NCBI GenBank assembly: GCA_903884125.1
Contig: CAISDR010000168.1
Location: 1-7,955, forward strand
Direction of reading: 5' to 3'
DNA: 7,955 bases
DNA from: an uncultured bacterium
Lineage (GTDB): Bacteria; Pseudomonadota; Alphaproteobacteria; CAISDR01
Numbering within the stretch: the stretch's first letter is position 1; every line of letters starts with the position of its first letter. A model generated the notes under the pieces. It searched no databases. It had not been told where the DNA came from and saw only the letters and a list, made by a program, of their open reading frames with translations. The position numbers were made by a program, and so were the translations under genes. Of this stretch, positions 1-5,949 are shown piece after piece.

Positions 1-411
1 ATGGAACCTGCTCTGGCCTCGAAAGGCCAGGAGATCGCGGATCGCCACACCCAATTGTCAACGGCGGTGTGGCGCGGTTTTAGACGTCGTTGCCCGCGCT
101 GCTCGGGCGCCTCCATATTTTCCGGCTTTCTGAAAGTTCGGGCAAATTGTCCTGCCTGTGGGCTTGAACTCTATCATCACCGCGCCGACGACCTGCCCCC
201 CTATCTTACCATCATGATTGTCGGTCATGTGATCGTTGGTGCCATGCTGGCCGGATGGAAGGTCTGGCATCTGTCGGACACCGTTCAATACGCCCTGTGG
301 CCGTCATTGGCACTGGTGATGTCATTGACATTGCTTGCCCCAATCAAGGGTGCGGTGGTCGGCCTTCAATGGGCCTTGGGCATGCATGGCTTCAGCCAGA
401 GCGAAGACTGA
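1..411 (+). CDS. DUF983 family zinc-ribbon membrane protein
   Basis: This 136-residue protein matches the DUF983 family, small inner-membrane proteins of unknown function common in alphaproteobacteria. Two CXXC pairs (C31/C34 and C50/C53) form a likely zinc ribbon around the typical segment RCPRCSGASIFSGFLK. The family's ADD motif follows at residues 62-64. Two hydrophobic stretches, about residues 68-89 and 97-125, should be membrane helices, leaving the zinc ribbon on the N-terminal side. The first ATG is at the very first base of the window, so no ribosome binding site can be seen and the true start could lie upstream. From memory of alphaproteobacterial gene order, DUF983 genes often sit beside the ribonuclease R gene and a NUDIX gene; the NUDIX gene is present here, 76 bases downstream. 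The family assignment is firm, the biochemical role unknown. Confidence 0.85.
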   Translation: MEPALASKGQEIADRHTQLSTAVWRGFRRRCPRCSGASIFSGFLKVRANCPACGLELYHHRADDLPPYLTIMIVGHVIVGAMLAGWKVWHLSDTVQYALWPSLALVMSLTLLAPIKGAVVGLQWALGMHGFSQSED

Positions 412-487
412 TCGTAACCGCCCCCGTTCCCCGAAAACAGTCTGACACAGATGGACATCTGGGGCATCCCTCCGCTAGCTTGGGGCA

Positions 488-1174
488 ATGACCTATGATC
501 CAACAATTGACGGGCCTGTCCGCGCGCCCGGTAAATCCCGTGCCCCGCGTCCCAAAGATGCCGCAACGCTGATTCTGGTGCGCCGTGATCGCGGCCGTCC
601 GGAAGTGCTGATGGGCCAGCGCCATCACGGCCATGCCTTTATGCCAAACAAGTTTGTGTTTCCGGGCGGGCGCGTGGACCGTTCAGATTTTCGCACCCCT
701 GCAGCAGCAGAATTGCGCCCTGAAGTCTTGACCCGCCTTAGCCTTGGTGCCAGCCCGGCCCGCGCGCGCGCATTGGCAATTGCCGCCATTCGCGAAACCC
801 AGGAAGAAGCAGGCCTGACATTGGGGCGGCCTATCCCGCCGGACACCAGACCCTTACCTGCGCTTGACGTGCTTGATTACATTGCCCGCGCCATCACACC
901 GCCCTATCGGCCCAAGCGTTTTGACGCACGGTTTTTTATGGCCGATGCCCACAATCTGGCGGATGCCGATCTGGATTCACTGGTTGGTTCGGCGGAATTG
1001 CCGATATTGCGCTGGGTAACAACTTTTGAAGCCCGTGAACTGGACCTGCCCAATATTACCAAGCTGGTTATTACGGAAATAGAAGCGCGACTGATTGATC
1101 CCCAATCCCCACGTCCGATCCCGTTCACACGTTTTCGTCATGGCAAACCACTGATCGAGCATATTGCCATATGA
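488..1174 (+). CDS. NUDIX hydrolase with split NUDIX box (NUDT19-like), first copy
   Basis: A 228-residue NUDIX-fold pyrophosphohydrolase, expected to cleave a nucleoside diphosphate linked to another moiety with Mg2+ or Mn2+. FPGG (residues 58-61) opens the NUDIX box, and RETQEEAGL (102-110) closes it with the metal-binding glutamates E103, E106 and E107. The spacing from the box glycine to RE is about 41 residues instead of 14, so roughly 27 residues are inserted and the usual first box glutamate is missing. This insertion and the later IARAITPPYRPKRFDARFF segment (132-150) resemble the NUDT19/RP2 branch, some members of which act on CoA derivatives; the substrate here is inference. The ATG is preceded by a weak TGGGG, 3-4 bases away. 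The stop overlaps the next start in ATGA. It is paralogous to the next gene. Cytoplasmic; no signal peptide or membrane segment is seen. Confidence 0.87.
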   Translation: MTYDPTIDGPVRAPGKSRAPRPKDAATLILVRRDRGRPEVLMGQRHHGHAFMPNKFVFPGGRVDRSDFRTPAAAELRPEVLTRLSLGASPARARALAIAAIRETQEEAGLTLGRPIPPDTRPLPALDVLDYIARAITPPYRPKRFDARFFMADAHNLADADLDSLVGSAELPILRWVTTFEARELDLPNITKLVITEIEARLIDPQSPRPIPFTRFRHGKPLIEHIAI

Positions 1175-1791
1175 CAGCTCGTCCGAAGCCTGCGGCCAGC
1201 CTGGTCGCGACCCGCCATGGGTCAACGGGTAACGAAATTCTGATGGGCCGACGGCGACCAAAGGCGCGATTTGCGCCCGATGTCTGGGTATTTCCTGGCG
1301 GCAAACTGGACCCCGCCGATTCAAAGGTGACGCCCGCAACCGATCTTACCGATGCAGCCATTCGTCGCCTGTCACTGCCAGCGGCACAAGCACGCGCACT
1401 GGCGATTGCAGCCATTCGTGAAACCGCCGAGGAAACCGGCCTGTTGCTGGGTGCCCCCGGTAATCCGGGAAATATTGTCGGTCAGGTATGGGATAGCTTT
1501 CGCCACAAAGGCTGGGCGCCGGATCTGTCGGCCCTTGCATGTATTGCGCGCGCGATCACACCGACATCAAGTCCAATTCGCTTCCATGCAAGATTCTTCC
1601 ACGTGGACGGCACGCGGCTTTTCGGGGAACTGAAAGGATCGGGCGAATTACTCGATCTGGAATGGATGCCGGTAGGCAAGGCAAAATCACTGCCGCTGAT
1701 GGACGTGACACAGGCGGTGATCGGGCATATCGATGTAAACGCTCCGCCACTGCTGATCACTTATCGTGCCAATCGGCTGATTAGGCGATGA
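1171..1791 (+). CDS. NUDIX hydrolase with split NUDIX box (NUDT19-like), second copy
   Basis: A 206-residue paralogue of the preceding gene. FPGG lies at residues 41-44 and RETAEETGL at 83-91, with metal-binding E84, E87 and E88. About 25 residues are inserted in the box relative to MutT. Both copies share ARALAIAAIRET just before the catalytic helix and an IARAITP...RF.ARFF block after it (125-143 here). In that block this copy has RFHARFF where the first copy has RFDARFF, and it carries a longer loop between box and block (about 94-118). These differences suggest different substrates. The protein lacks the 15-20 residue N-terminal extension of the first copy. The start at 1171 overlaps the upstream stop by 4 bases and has no strong ribosome binding site, so translation probably depends on coupling. 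Hydrolase class is firm; the substrate is unknown. Confidence 0.86.
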   Translation: MTARPKPAASLVATRHGSTGNEILMGRRRPKARFAPDVWVFPGGKLDPADSKVTPATDLTDAAIRRLSLPAAQARALAIAAIRETAEETGLLLGAPGNPGNIVGQVWDSFRHKGWAPDLSALACIARAITPTSSPIRFHARFFHVDGTRLFGELKGSGELLDLEWMPVGKAKSLPLMDVTQAVIGHIDVNAPPLLITYRANRLIRR

Positions 1792-2951
1792 GCTCAGCTG
1801 ATTTCTCGCACTCGCTCAGACGGGCAGCACCTGTTCTTTCCTGCATTTCAATCTTTGGCATGGTGTTAGGATTGCTGACGCCACTTTTGTCAATTCGCAT
1901 GCAATCGGCTGGCGCATCCAGCATCGCCATTGGCCTGCTTGCCGCCTGCACCGCCATGGCAACCATGCTTGTCGGTCCTGTCGTGCCGCGACTGACGCGG
2001 ATAATGGGGGCGCGTGGACTGTTGCTGACTGGTATCGCATGTAGTCTGATCGTCATGCCGCTTTTTGAACTGATCGGCGATTGGCACTACTGGTTCGTTC
2101 TGCGCTTTGCACTTTCAGCCGCGCTGACCACCCTGTTCGTATTGACTGAAATCTGGATCAATGCGGTTACACCCAATGAAATTCGCGGTCGCATGCTGGG
2201 GCTTTATGTATCAGTATTGTCAGGCGGATTTATGGTTGGCCCTGTCATTCTGACAATTGTCGGCAGCGACGGCCCGGTGCCTTTCGTCATTACGACGGTT
2301 CTTATTGCCATTGCTGCAATACCGGTTCTGACATCTTCTGCGCCCATTCCGACATTTGACGATCATCCCGGTCAGAGTATGTGGGCTCTGGTGATCCGGG
2401 CCCCGGCGATCTATTCCGCAGCCTTTGCCTATGGCGCGATTGAAGTGGCATTTTTCGGACTGATGCCGGTCCATGCCCTGACCCACGGCATGACTGTCAA
2501 TACGATGGCCCTGCTATTGACGGCAATGGCCGCCGGTCAGGTTGTCTTGCAAGTGCCCATCGGTGTTTTGTCCGACCGGTTTGACCGCCGGTTCATTCTG
2601 ATGCTGTGTGCGCTGGCTGGCATTGTCGGCATGGTCATGCTGGCACTATTCCCAAATGCCGGATGGATACTGGCACCAAGTCTTTTCATCTGGGGCGGAA
2701 TCGTTGTCGGCTTCTATACCGTGGGTCTGACCATCCTGGGCGAACGGCATAATGGCCCGGAACTGGTCAGCGTCAACGCCGTCTTTTCGTCCTTTTACGG
2801 CCTTGGCGCACTTGTTGGCCCATCGGCTACTGGAACTGTCATGAACATGCTGCCGGCCATTGGCCTGCCCCTGTGCCTGGGCATCATCAGTGCGCTGGTG
2901 CTCGGGCCTATCACTTTTTCCTGGATGGCCAACCCACGGATCAGGCGATAG
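1788..2951 (+). CDS. MFS transporter, YcaD-like
   Basis: A 387-residue inner-membrane permease of the major facilitator superfamily, with hydrophobic segments spread along the whole length, consistent with 12 helices. Family marks are the N-terminal LLSIRMQSAGASSIAIGLL region (33-51), the E-I-W-I-N motif (121-125) followed by a basic loop and RGRMLGLYVSVLSGGFMVGP (133-152), and the second-half motif-A-like loop GVLSDRFDRR (259-268). The helix 9-10 region from FYTVGLTILGER (309-320) to YGLGALVGP (337-345) also fits. This pattern resembles the YcaD-type MFS proteins; the substrate cannot be read from sequence. The start overlaps the NUDIX stop in ATGA, with only a weak AGG upstream, so it is likely translationally coupled. 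The length is complete for the family. No intrinsic terminator is visible after the stop. Confidence 0.88.
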   Translation: MSSADFSHSLRRAAPVLSCISIFGMVLGLLTPLLSIRMQSAGASSIAIGLLAACTAMATMLVGPVVPRLTRIMGARGLLLTGIACSLIVMPLFELIGDWHYWFVLRFALSAALTTLFVLTEIWINAVTPNEIRGRMLGLYVSVLSGGFMVGPVILTIVGSDGPVPFVITTVLIAIAAIPVLTSSAPIPTFDDHPGQSMWALVIRAPAIYSAAFAYGAIEVAFFGLMPVHALTHGMTVNTMALLLTAMAAGQVVLQVPIGVLSDRFDRRFILMLCALAGIVGMVMLALFPNAGWILAPSLFIWGGIVVGFYTVGLTILGERHNGPELVSVNAVFSSFYGLGALVGPSATGTVMNMLPAIGLPLCLGIISALVLGPITFSWMANPRIRR

Positions 2952-2978
2952 GCACATTGCACCGCACAAGAATATGCC

Positions 2979-3007
2979 TTGACTTATAGGGACTAAAACT
3001 CCATCTT
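2979..3007 (+). promoter_or_regulatory. Possible sigma-70-type promoter for the helicase gene
   Basis: TTGACT at 2979-2984 matches the -35 consensus at five of six positions. A 17-base spacer leads to CATCTT (3002-3007), which matches the -10 hexamer only partially. It lies 28 bases after the MFS stop and would give a leader of about 185 bases ahead of the ATG at 3198. The good -35 and correct spacing support it, but the weak -10 keeps confidence low. Confidence 0.35.
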
Positions 3008-3042
3008 CCACCCCGTCGCCATCGGTGACCGCAATTGCTTCG

Positions 3043-3087
3043 GCCGCGTGAGCGGCGCTAGTGCCCGGTTTCAACCGGGTCTGCCGC
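3043..3087 (+). other. Predicted RNA hairpins in the helicase leader (GNRA-capped stem and alternative pairing)
   Basis: GCCGC (3043-3047) and GCGGC (3052-3056) close a GTGA loop, which is a GNRA tetraloop. Directly downstream, CCCGGT (3064-3069) and ACCGGG (3074-3079) form a second stem with a TTCA loop. GCGGC (3052-3056) can instead pair with GCCGC (3083-3087), enclosing the second hairpin, so two exclusive folds are possible. The pairing is read directly from sequence; any regulatory role is inference. Confidence 0.4.
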
Positions 3088-3151
3088 CCGCCGAACCCCT
3101 TGCCCCATTCCATCGTTTTGCCCATTTCACGCGGGGCATTGCACACCCCCA

Positions 3152-3194
3152 GCGCAACGGCGCGGTGCACGGTGCATCGCGGCCTGCTTTGCGC
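3152..3194 (+). other. Predicted hairpin just before the helicase start codon
   Basis: Bases 3161-3169 pair with 3173-3181 as a 9-bp stem (one G-U pair) around a CGG loop, ending 16 bases before the ATG at 3198. An outer helix GCGCAA (3152-3157) with TTGCGC (3189-3194) could enclose it and end 3 bases before the start. No Shine-Dalgarno sequence is seen in this stretch, so access to the start may depend on the fold. Helicase 5' leaders are often targets of cold-shock or autoregulation; that link is inference here. Confidence 0.4.
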
Positions 3195-3197
3195 GAA

Positions 3198-4652
3198 ATG
3201 AAAGCTACGACCCTGACCCAATTTTCCGATCTCGGCCTTAATGCGTCGATCCTCAAAACCCTCGAGGCCGAAGGGTATGACCGGCCGACCCCTATCCAAT
3301 CACAGGCAATTCCAAAGATTTTGTCTGGCCATGACCTGTTGGGCATCGCCCAGACGGGTACGGGCAAGACCGCAGCCTTTGCGCTGCCGATCCTGAACCG
3401 ACTGGCCGAAACACCAAAGCCACCCATGCGCAAGGCGTGCCGGGTTTTGATCTTAAGCCCGACCCGCGAACTGGCGACCCAGATTGCAGAAAGTTTCCGA
3501 ACCTATGGTGCAGGACTGAAGCTTTCGGTTCTGGTCTGTTTTGGTGGTGTGCCCGTGGGTGGACAGATCCGGGCGCTTGCCTTTGGTGTTGATATTCTGG
3601 TGGCAACACCAGGACGCCTGCTGGACCATGTTCAGACCAATTCTGTTCGTCTTGATCAGGTTGAAACATTTGTGCTGGATGAAGCCGACCAGATGCTGGA
3701 CATGGGCTTTATCCTGCCCATCCGGCGGCTGGTGAAAACCCTGCCCGCCCGCCGTCAGAACCTGTTTTTCTCGGCAACCATGCCGGGCGAAATCGGTGCG
3801 CTGGCCGGCGAACTGCTGCGCAACCCGGAACATGTGGCGGTCACCCCCGTTGCAACACCGGTTGAACTGATTGACCAGCAGGTCATCTATATTGAAAACA
3901 ATGATAAGCGCGCCCTTTTGACCAAGCTGCTGCGCGAGGGCAATTTTGCCCGCACCCTGGTTTTCACGCGCACGAAACACGGTGCCGACCGTGTGGTGCG
4001 GCATCTGGATGATATGGGCATGAACGCCGCTGCCATTCATGGCAACAAAAGTCAGGCCCAACGCGAACGAGCATTGGCCGGTTTCAAATCCGGCCACATC
4101 CCGATTCTGGTGGCAACCGACATTGCTGCGCGCGGTATCGATGTGGATGGCGTCAGCCATGTTATCAATTTCGACCTGCCCAATATTCCCGACAGTTATG
4201 TGCATCGGATCGGGCGTACGGCACGGGCCGGTGCCTCGGGTATCGCAATATCGTTTTGCGCCGGTGACGAGCGCGCCTATCTGCGTGACATCGAACACCT
4301 GATCCGCAAGCGTCTGCCAAGCACAGATGAACGTGGTCGCATGACCGAAAAGCGCCCCGAGCGGCCACAAGGTGAACGCCCGCAGGGTGAGCGGCCCCAG
4401 GGTGAACATCGTGCGGACCATCGCAGCCCGCGCCCGCATCAGGGTCGTCCAAATCATAGCCATGGGGGACCCGGTGGTGCCAAGCCTGGCCACAAGCCCC
4501 TTGCAGCGGGCGGTGGGCACGGGCCAAAACTGCGCCCGGCAGTTAGTGGCGAGGCGAAACGCACCGATCATGTGCGATCCGATGCGGGGCCCCGTCGCGA
4601 AGCAGAACAGAACGGACGTCCGGCGCGTCATGGCCGCAGGCGGATGGCCTAA
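3198..4652 (+). CDS. rhlE: DEAD-box ATP-dependent RNA helicase, RhlE family
   Basis: A 484-residue cytoplasmic ATP-dependent RNA helicase, expected to remodel RNA duplexes in ribosome assembly or mRNA decay. All core motifs are present: F9 with GY and PTPIQ (26-34) as Q motif, AQTGTGKT (51-58), PTRELA (88-93), TPGR (137-140), DEAD (161-164), SAT (192-194), LVFTRTK (254-260), ARGID (311-315) and HRIGR (336-340). The core ends near residue 370. A basic tail of about 100 residues rich in Arg, Gly, Pro and His follows and contains three ERPQG repeats. The ATG at 3198 is chosen because the conserved family start F-x-x-L-G-L lies just after it. The frame stays open to a GTG at 3048, which would add 50 unconserved residues, but that GTG sits in a predicted tetraloop. 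Neither start has a clear ribosome binding site. Confidence 0.92.
   Translation: MKATTLTQFSDLGLNASILKTLEAEGYDRPTPIQSQAIPKILSGHDLLGIAQTGTGKTAAFALPILNRLAETPKPPMRKACRVLILSPTRELATQIAESFRTYGAGLKLSVLVCFGGVPVGGQIRALAFGVDILVATPGRLLDHVQTNSVRLDQVETFVLDEADQMLDMGFILPIRRLVKTLPARRQNLFFSATMPGEIGALAGELLRNPEHVAVTPVATPVELIDQQVIYIENNDKRALLTKLLREGNFARTLVFTRTKHGADRVVRHLDDMGMNAAAIHGNKSQAQRERALAGFKSGHIPILVATDIAARGIDVDGVSHVINFDLPNIPDSYVHRIGRTARAGASGIAISFCAGDERAYLRDIEHLIRKRLPSTDERGRMTEKRPERPQGERPQGERPQGEHRADHRSPRPHQGRPNHSHGGPGGAKPGHKPLAAGGGHGPKLRPAVSGEAKRTDHVRSDAGPRREAEQNGRPARHGRRRMA
4359..4403 (+). repeat. 15-bp tandem repeat encoding ERPQG x3
   Basis: Three 15-bp units (4359-4373, 4374-4388, 4389-4403) each encode Glu-Arg-Pro-Gln-Gly in the helicase tail. 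They differ at several third-codon positions (GAG/GAA, CGG/CGC, CCA/CCG/CCC, CAA/CAG), so the repeat has been kept at the protein level rather than arising very recently. Unit number may vary between strains without shifting the frame. Confidence 0.8.
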
Positions 4653-4687
4653 GCATTCGTCCGCGTTTAAAAGCTTGAGGGGGAAAG

Positions 4688-5791
4688 ATGACTAAGGGAC
4701 ATGATTTGCTGTTTGGCCCGGTTGACATTGCGGGCATGCACCTGCGAAACCGAGTGGTAATGGCACCCATGACACGGTCATTTTCCCCCAATGGCGTCCC
4801 AGGCAATGACGTGGCTGCCTATTATGCGGCCCGAGCGCGCAATCATGTGGGCCTGATCATGACCGAGGGCACACTGATCAATGACCCGGTGGCGGGCAAT
4901 GATGTGAACGTACCGCGCTTTTGGGGTGATGATGCACTGGCTGGCTGGGCCAAGGTCGTCAAAGCCGTCAAAGCCGAAGGCGGGCACATCATGCCCCAGT
5001 TATGGCATGTGGGCACAATGCGCCGGGCTGGTCAGGGGGCAAACCCCGAACAGCCTGCGGTAAGCCCGTCAGGACTGTTAAAGCCGGGCCGCAAGGTCGG
5101 CGAGCCGCTAACCGAAAATGAAATCGCAGACCGGATCAACGCCTATGCCACCGCGGCTGAAGACGCCAAGCGCCTGGGATTTGACGGGATCGAGATCCAC
5201 GGGGCGCATGGCTATCTGATCGACCAGTTTTTCTGGGCAGGAACAAACCTGCGCGATGACAGGTATGGTGGTGACATGACCGGACGGGGCCGGTTTGCCG
5301 CTGAAATCATTTCAGCCTGTCGCAAACGGGCAGGTCAACAATTTCCGATTGTATTTCGTTTTTCACAATGGAAACAACAAGATTACGACGCCAGATTGGC
5401 ACAATCACCGGACGAGCTGGCCGAGTTTCTTGAGCCTTTGGTAGCAGCCGGGGTCGACATTTTCCACTGTTCGACCCGTAGATTCTGGGAACCGGAGTTT
5501 CCTGGATCGGACCTCAACCTTGCCGGATGGACCAGAAAGCTCACCGGCAAACCGGCAATCACCGTGGGATCAGTTGGACTAAACCAGGAATTTGTCGCAA
5601 CTTTTCAAGGCGAAAGCGCCGGGACCGCCAAAATTGATCGGTTGCTGGACATGCTGGTCCGCGGGGACTTCGACCTGGTTGCGGTCGGACGCGCCCTGCT
5701 GGTTGATTCGGCCTGGGTATTAAAGATGGAGCAGGGTAAAAACGACGATTTGGTGCCATATACCCCGGATTCACTTAAAATTCTTGCCTGA
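4688..5791 (+). CDS. Old Yellow Enzyme family NADH:flavin oxidoreductase
   Basis: A 367-residue FMN-dependent ene-reductase of the Old Yellow Enzyme family, which uses NAD(P)H to reduce activated C=C bonds such as enones or nitro compounds. Compared with classical members such as PETN reductase, these residues are in place: T29 in APMTRS, Q104 and W106 in QLWHVG, the substrate-binding pair H171/H174 with proton donor Y176 in HGAHGYL, R224 for FMN, and R335 in VAVGRALL for the FMN phosphate. The threonine in APMT rather than cysteine points to the classical, not the YqjM-like, class. Length is typical. A purine-rich GAGGGGG at 4677-4683 lies 4 bases before the ATG, a clear ribosome binding site. 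The gene starts 35 bases after the helicase with no terminator between, so cotranscription is possible. It is probably cytoplasmic; the physiological substrate is unknown. Confidence 0.92.
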   Translation: MTKGHDLLFGPVDIAGMHLRNRVVMAPMTRSFSPNGVPGNDVAAYYAARARNHVGLIMTEGTLINDPVAGNDVNVPRFWGDDALAGWAKVVKAVKAEGGHIMPQLWHVGTMRRAGQGANPEQPAVSPSGLLKPGRKVGEPLTENEIADRINAYATAAEDAKRLGFDGIEIHGAHGYLIDQFFWAGTNLRDDRYGGDMTGRGRFAAEIISACRKRAGQQFPIVFRFSQWKQQDYDARLAQSPDELAEFLEPLVAAGVDIFHCSTRRFWEPEFPGSDLNLAGWTRKLTGKPAITVGSVGLNQEFVATFQGESAGTAKIDRLLDMLVRGDFDLVAVGRALLVDSAWVLKMEQGKNDDLVPYTPDSLKILA

Positions 5792-5794
5792 ATT

Positions 5795-5813
5795 ATTGTC
5801 CAGTCTGGACAAT
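5795..5813. promoter_or_regulatory. 19-bp dyad (operator or weak terminator)
   Basis: ATTGTCCAGTCTGGACAAT is a perfect inverted repeat: 8-bp arms around GTC, starting 4 bases after the oxidoreductase stop. No T-run follows, so it is not a standard intrinsic terminator. Its compact, AT-flanked symmetry would fit a dimeric repressor site for the flagellin promoter or a transcript-end hairpin. The symmetry is seen directly; the role is inference. Confidence 0.45.
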
Positions 5814-5842
5814 TCAGTCATGAACTGTTAAGAATTACGGGG

Positions 5843-5869
5843 TAAAAGTGGTTTTGGGCAGGCCTGCTG
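5843..5869 (+). promoter_or_regulatory. Possible flagellar sigma-28-like promoter
   Basis: TAAA (5843-5846), a 15-base spacer and GCC (5862-5864) match the spacing and the most conserved bases of FliA (sigma-28) promoters (TAAA-N15-GCCGATAA), but the rest of the -10 (TGCTG) does not match. The -10 side overlaps the perfect 10-bp palindrome GCAGGCCTGC (5858-5867). The position, about 80-110 bases ahead of a flagellin start, is reasonable. No convincing sigma-54 (GG-N10-GC) site was seen: the only match has a poor -12 box. Confidence 0.3.
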
Positions 5870-5909
5870 GCTCGCTCTGAAAGTTTTGTGTTCACAACGC
5901 GCACATGTA

Positions 5910-5930
5910 AGTGCACAAGTATCGTGCACT
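5910..5930 (+). other. Hairpin in the flagellin leader
   Basis: AGTGCAC (5910-5916) and GTGCACT (5924-5930) form a perfect 7-bp stem with a 7-base loop AAGTATC. It ends 8 bases before the AGGAGG ribosome binding site. In other alphaproteobacteria flagellin mRNA leaders are targets of post-transcriptional control (FlbT in Caulobacter); an equivalent role here is inference. Confidence 0.4.
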
Positions 5931-5938
5931 GTTGCTTT

Positions 5939-5944
5939 AGGAGG
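5939..5944 (+). promoter_or_regulatory. Consensus ribosome binding site of the flagellin gene
   Basis: AGGAGG is a full anti-Shine-Dalgarno match placed 5 bases before the ATG at 5950. It is the strongest ribosome binding site in the window, in keeping with a protein made in very large amounts, and it fixes the flagellin start. Confidence 0.85.
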
Positions 5945-5949
5945 CCAAA

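Noticed and set aside
448..461. Dyad CAGATGGACATCTG between the DUF983 and first NUDIX genes
   Set aside because: It is short, with a 2-base centre, no T-run and no promoter elements nearby; it could easily occur by chance.
1776..2951. Similar 3' ends of the second NUDIX and MFS genes (both finish near AGGCGAT, giving ...IRR)
   Set aside because: The match is only about 10 bases with different upstream sequence, so chance is the simplest reading; there is no sign of a duplicated segment.
2979..2998. An IscR-like iron-sulfur regulator site at TTGACTTATAGGGACTAA
   Set aside because: The first half resembles the consensus, but the second half lacks the required AGTCAA inverted arm.
2646..3299. 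A 217-codon minus-strand frame across the MFS end, the leader and the helicase start
   Set aside because: Most of it is antisense to two real genes, no family is recognisable, and no ribosome binding site or promoter supports it.
3453..4631. A 392-codon open frame on the minus strand opposite the helicase
   Set aside because: It lies wholly antisense to a helicase with every core motif intact, its translation shows no domain, and it is rich in His, Gln and Cys as expected for an antisense shadow of a GC-rich gene.
5847..5865. A sigma-54 promoter (GG-N10-GC) upstream of flagellin
   Set aside because: The spacing exists at TGG...GGC, but the -24 lacks CAC and the -12 lacks TTGC, so the match is too weak to call.
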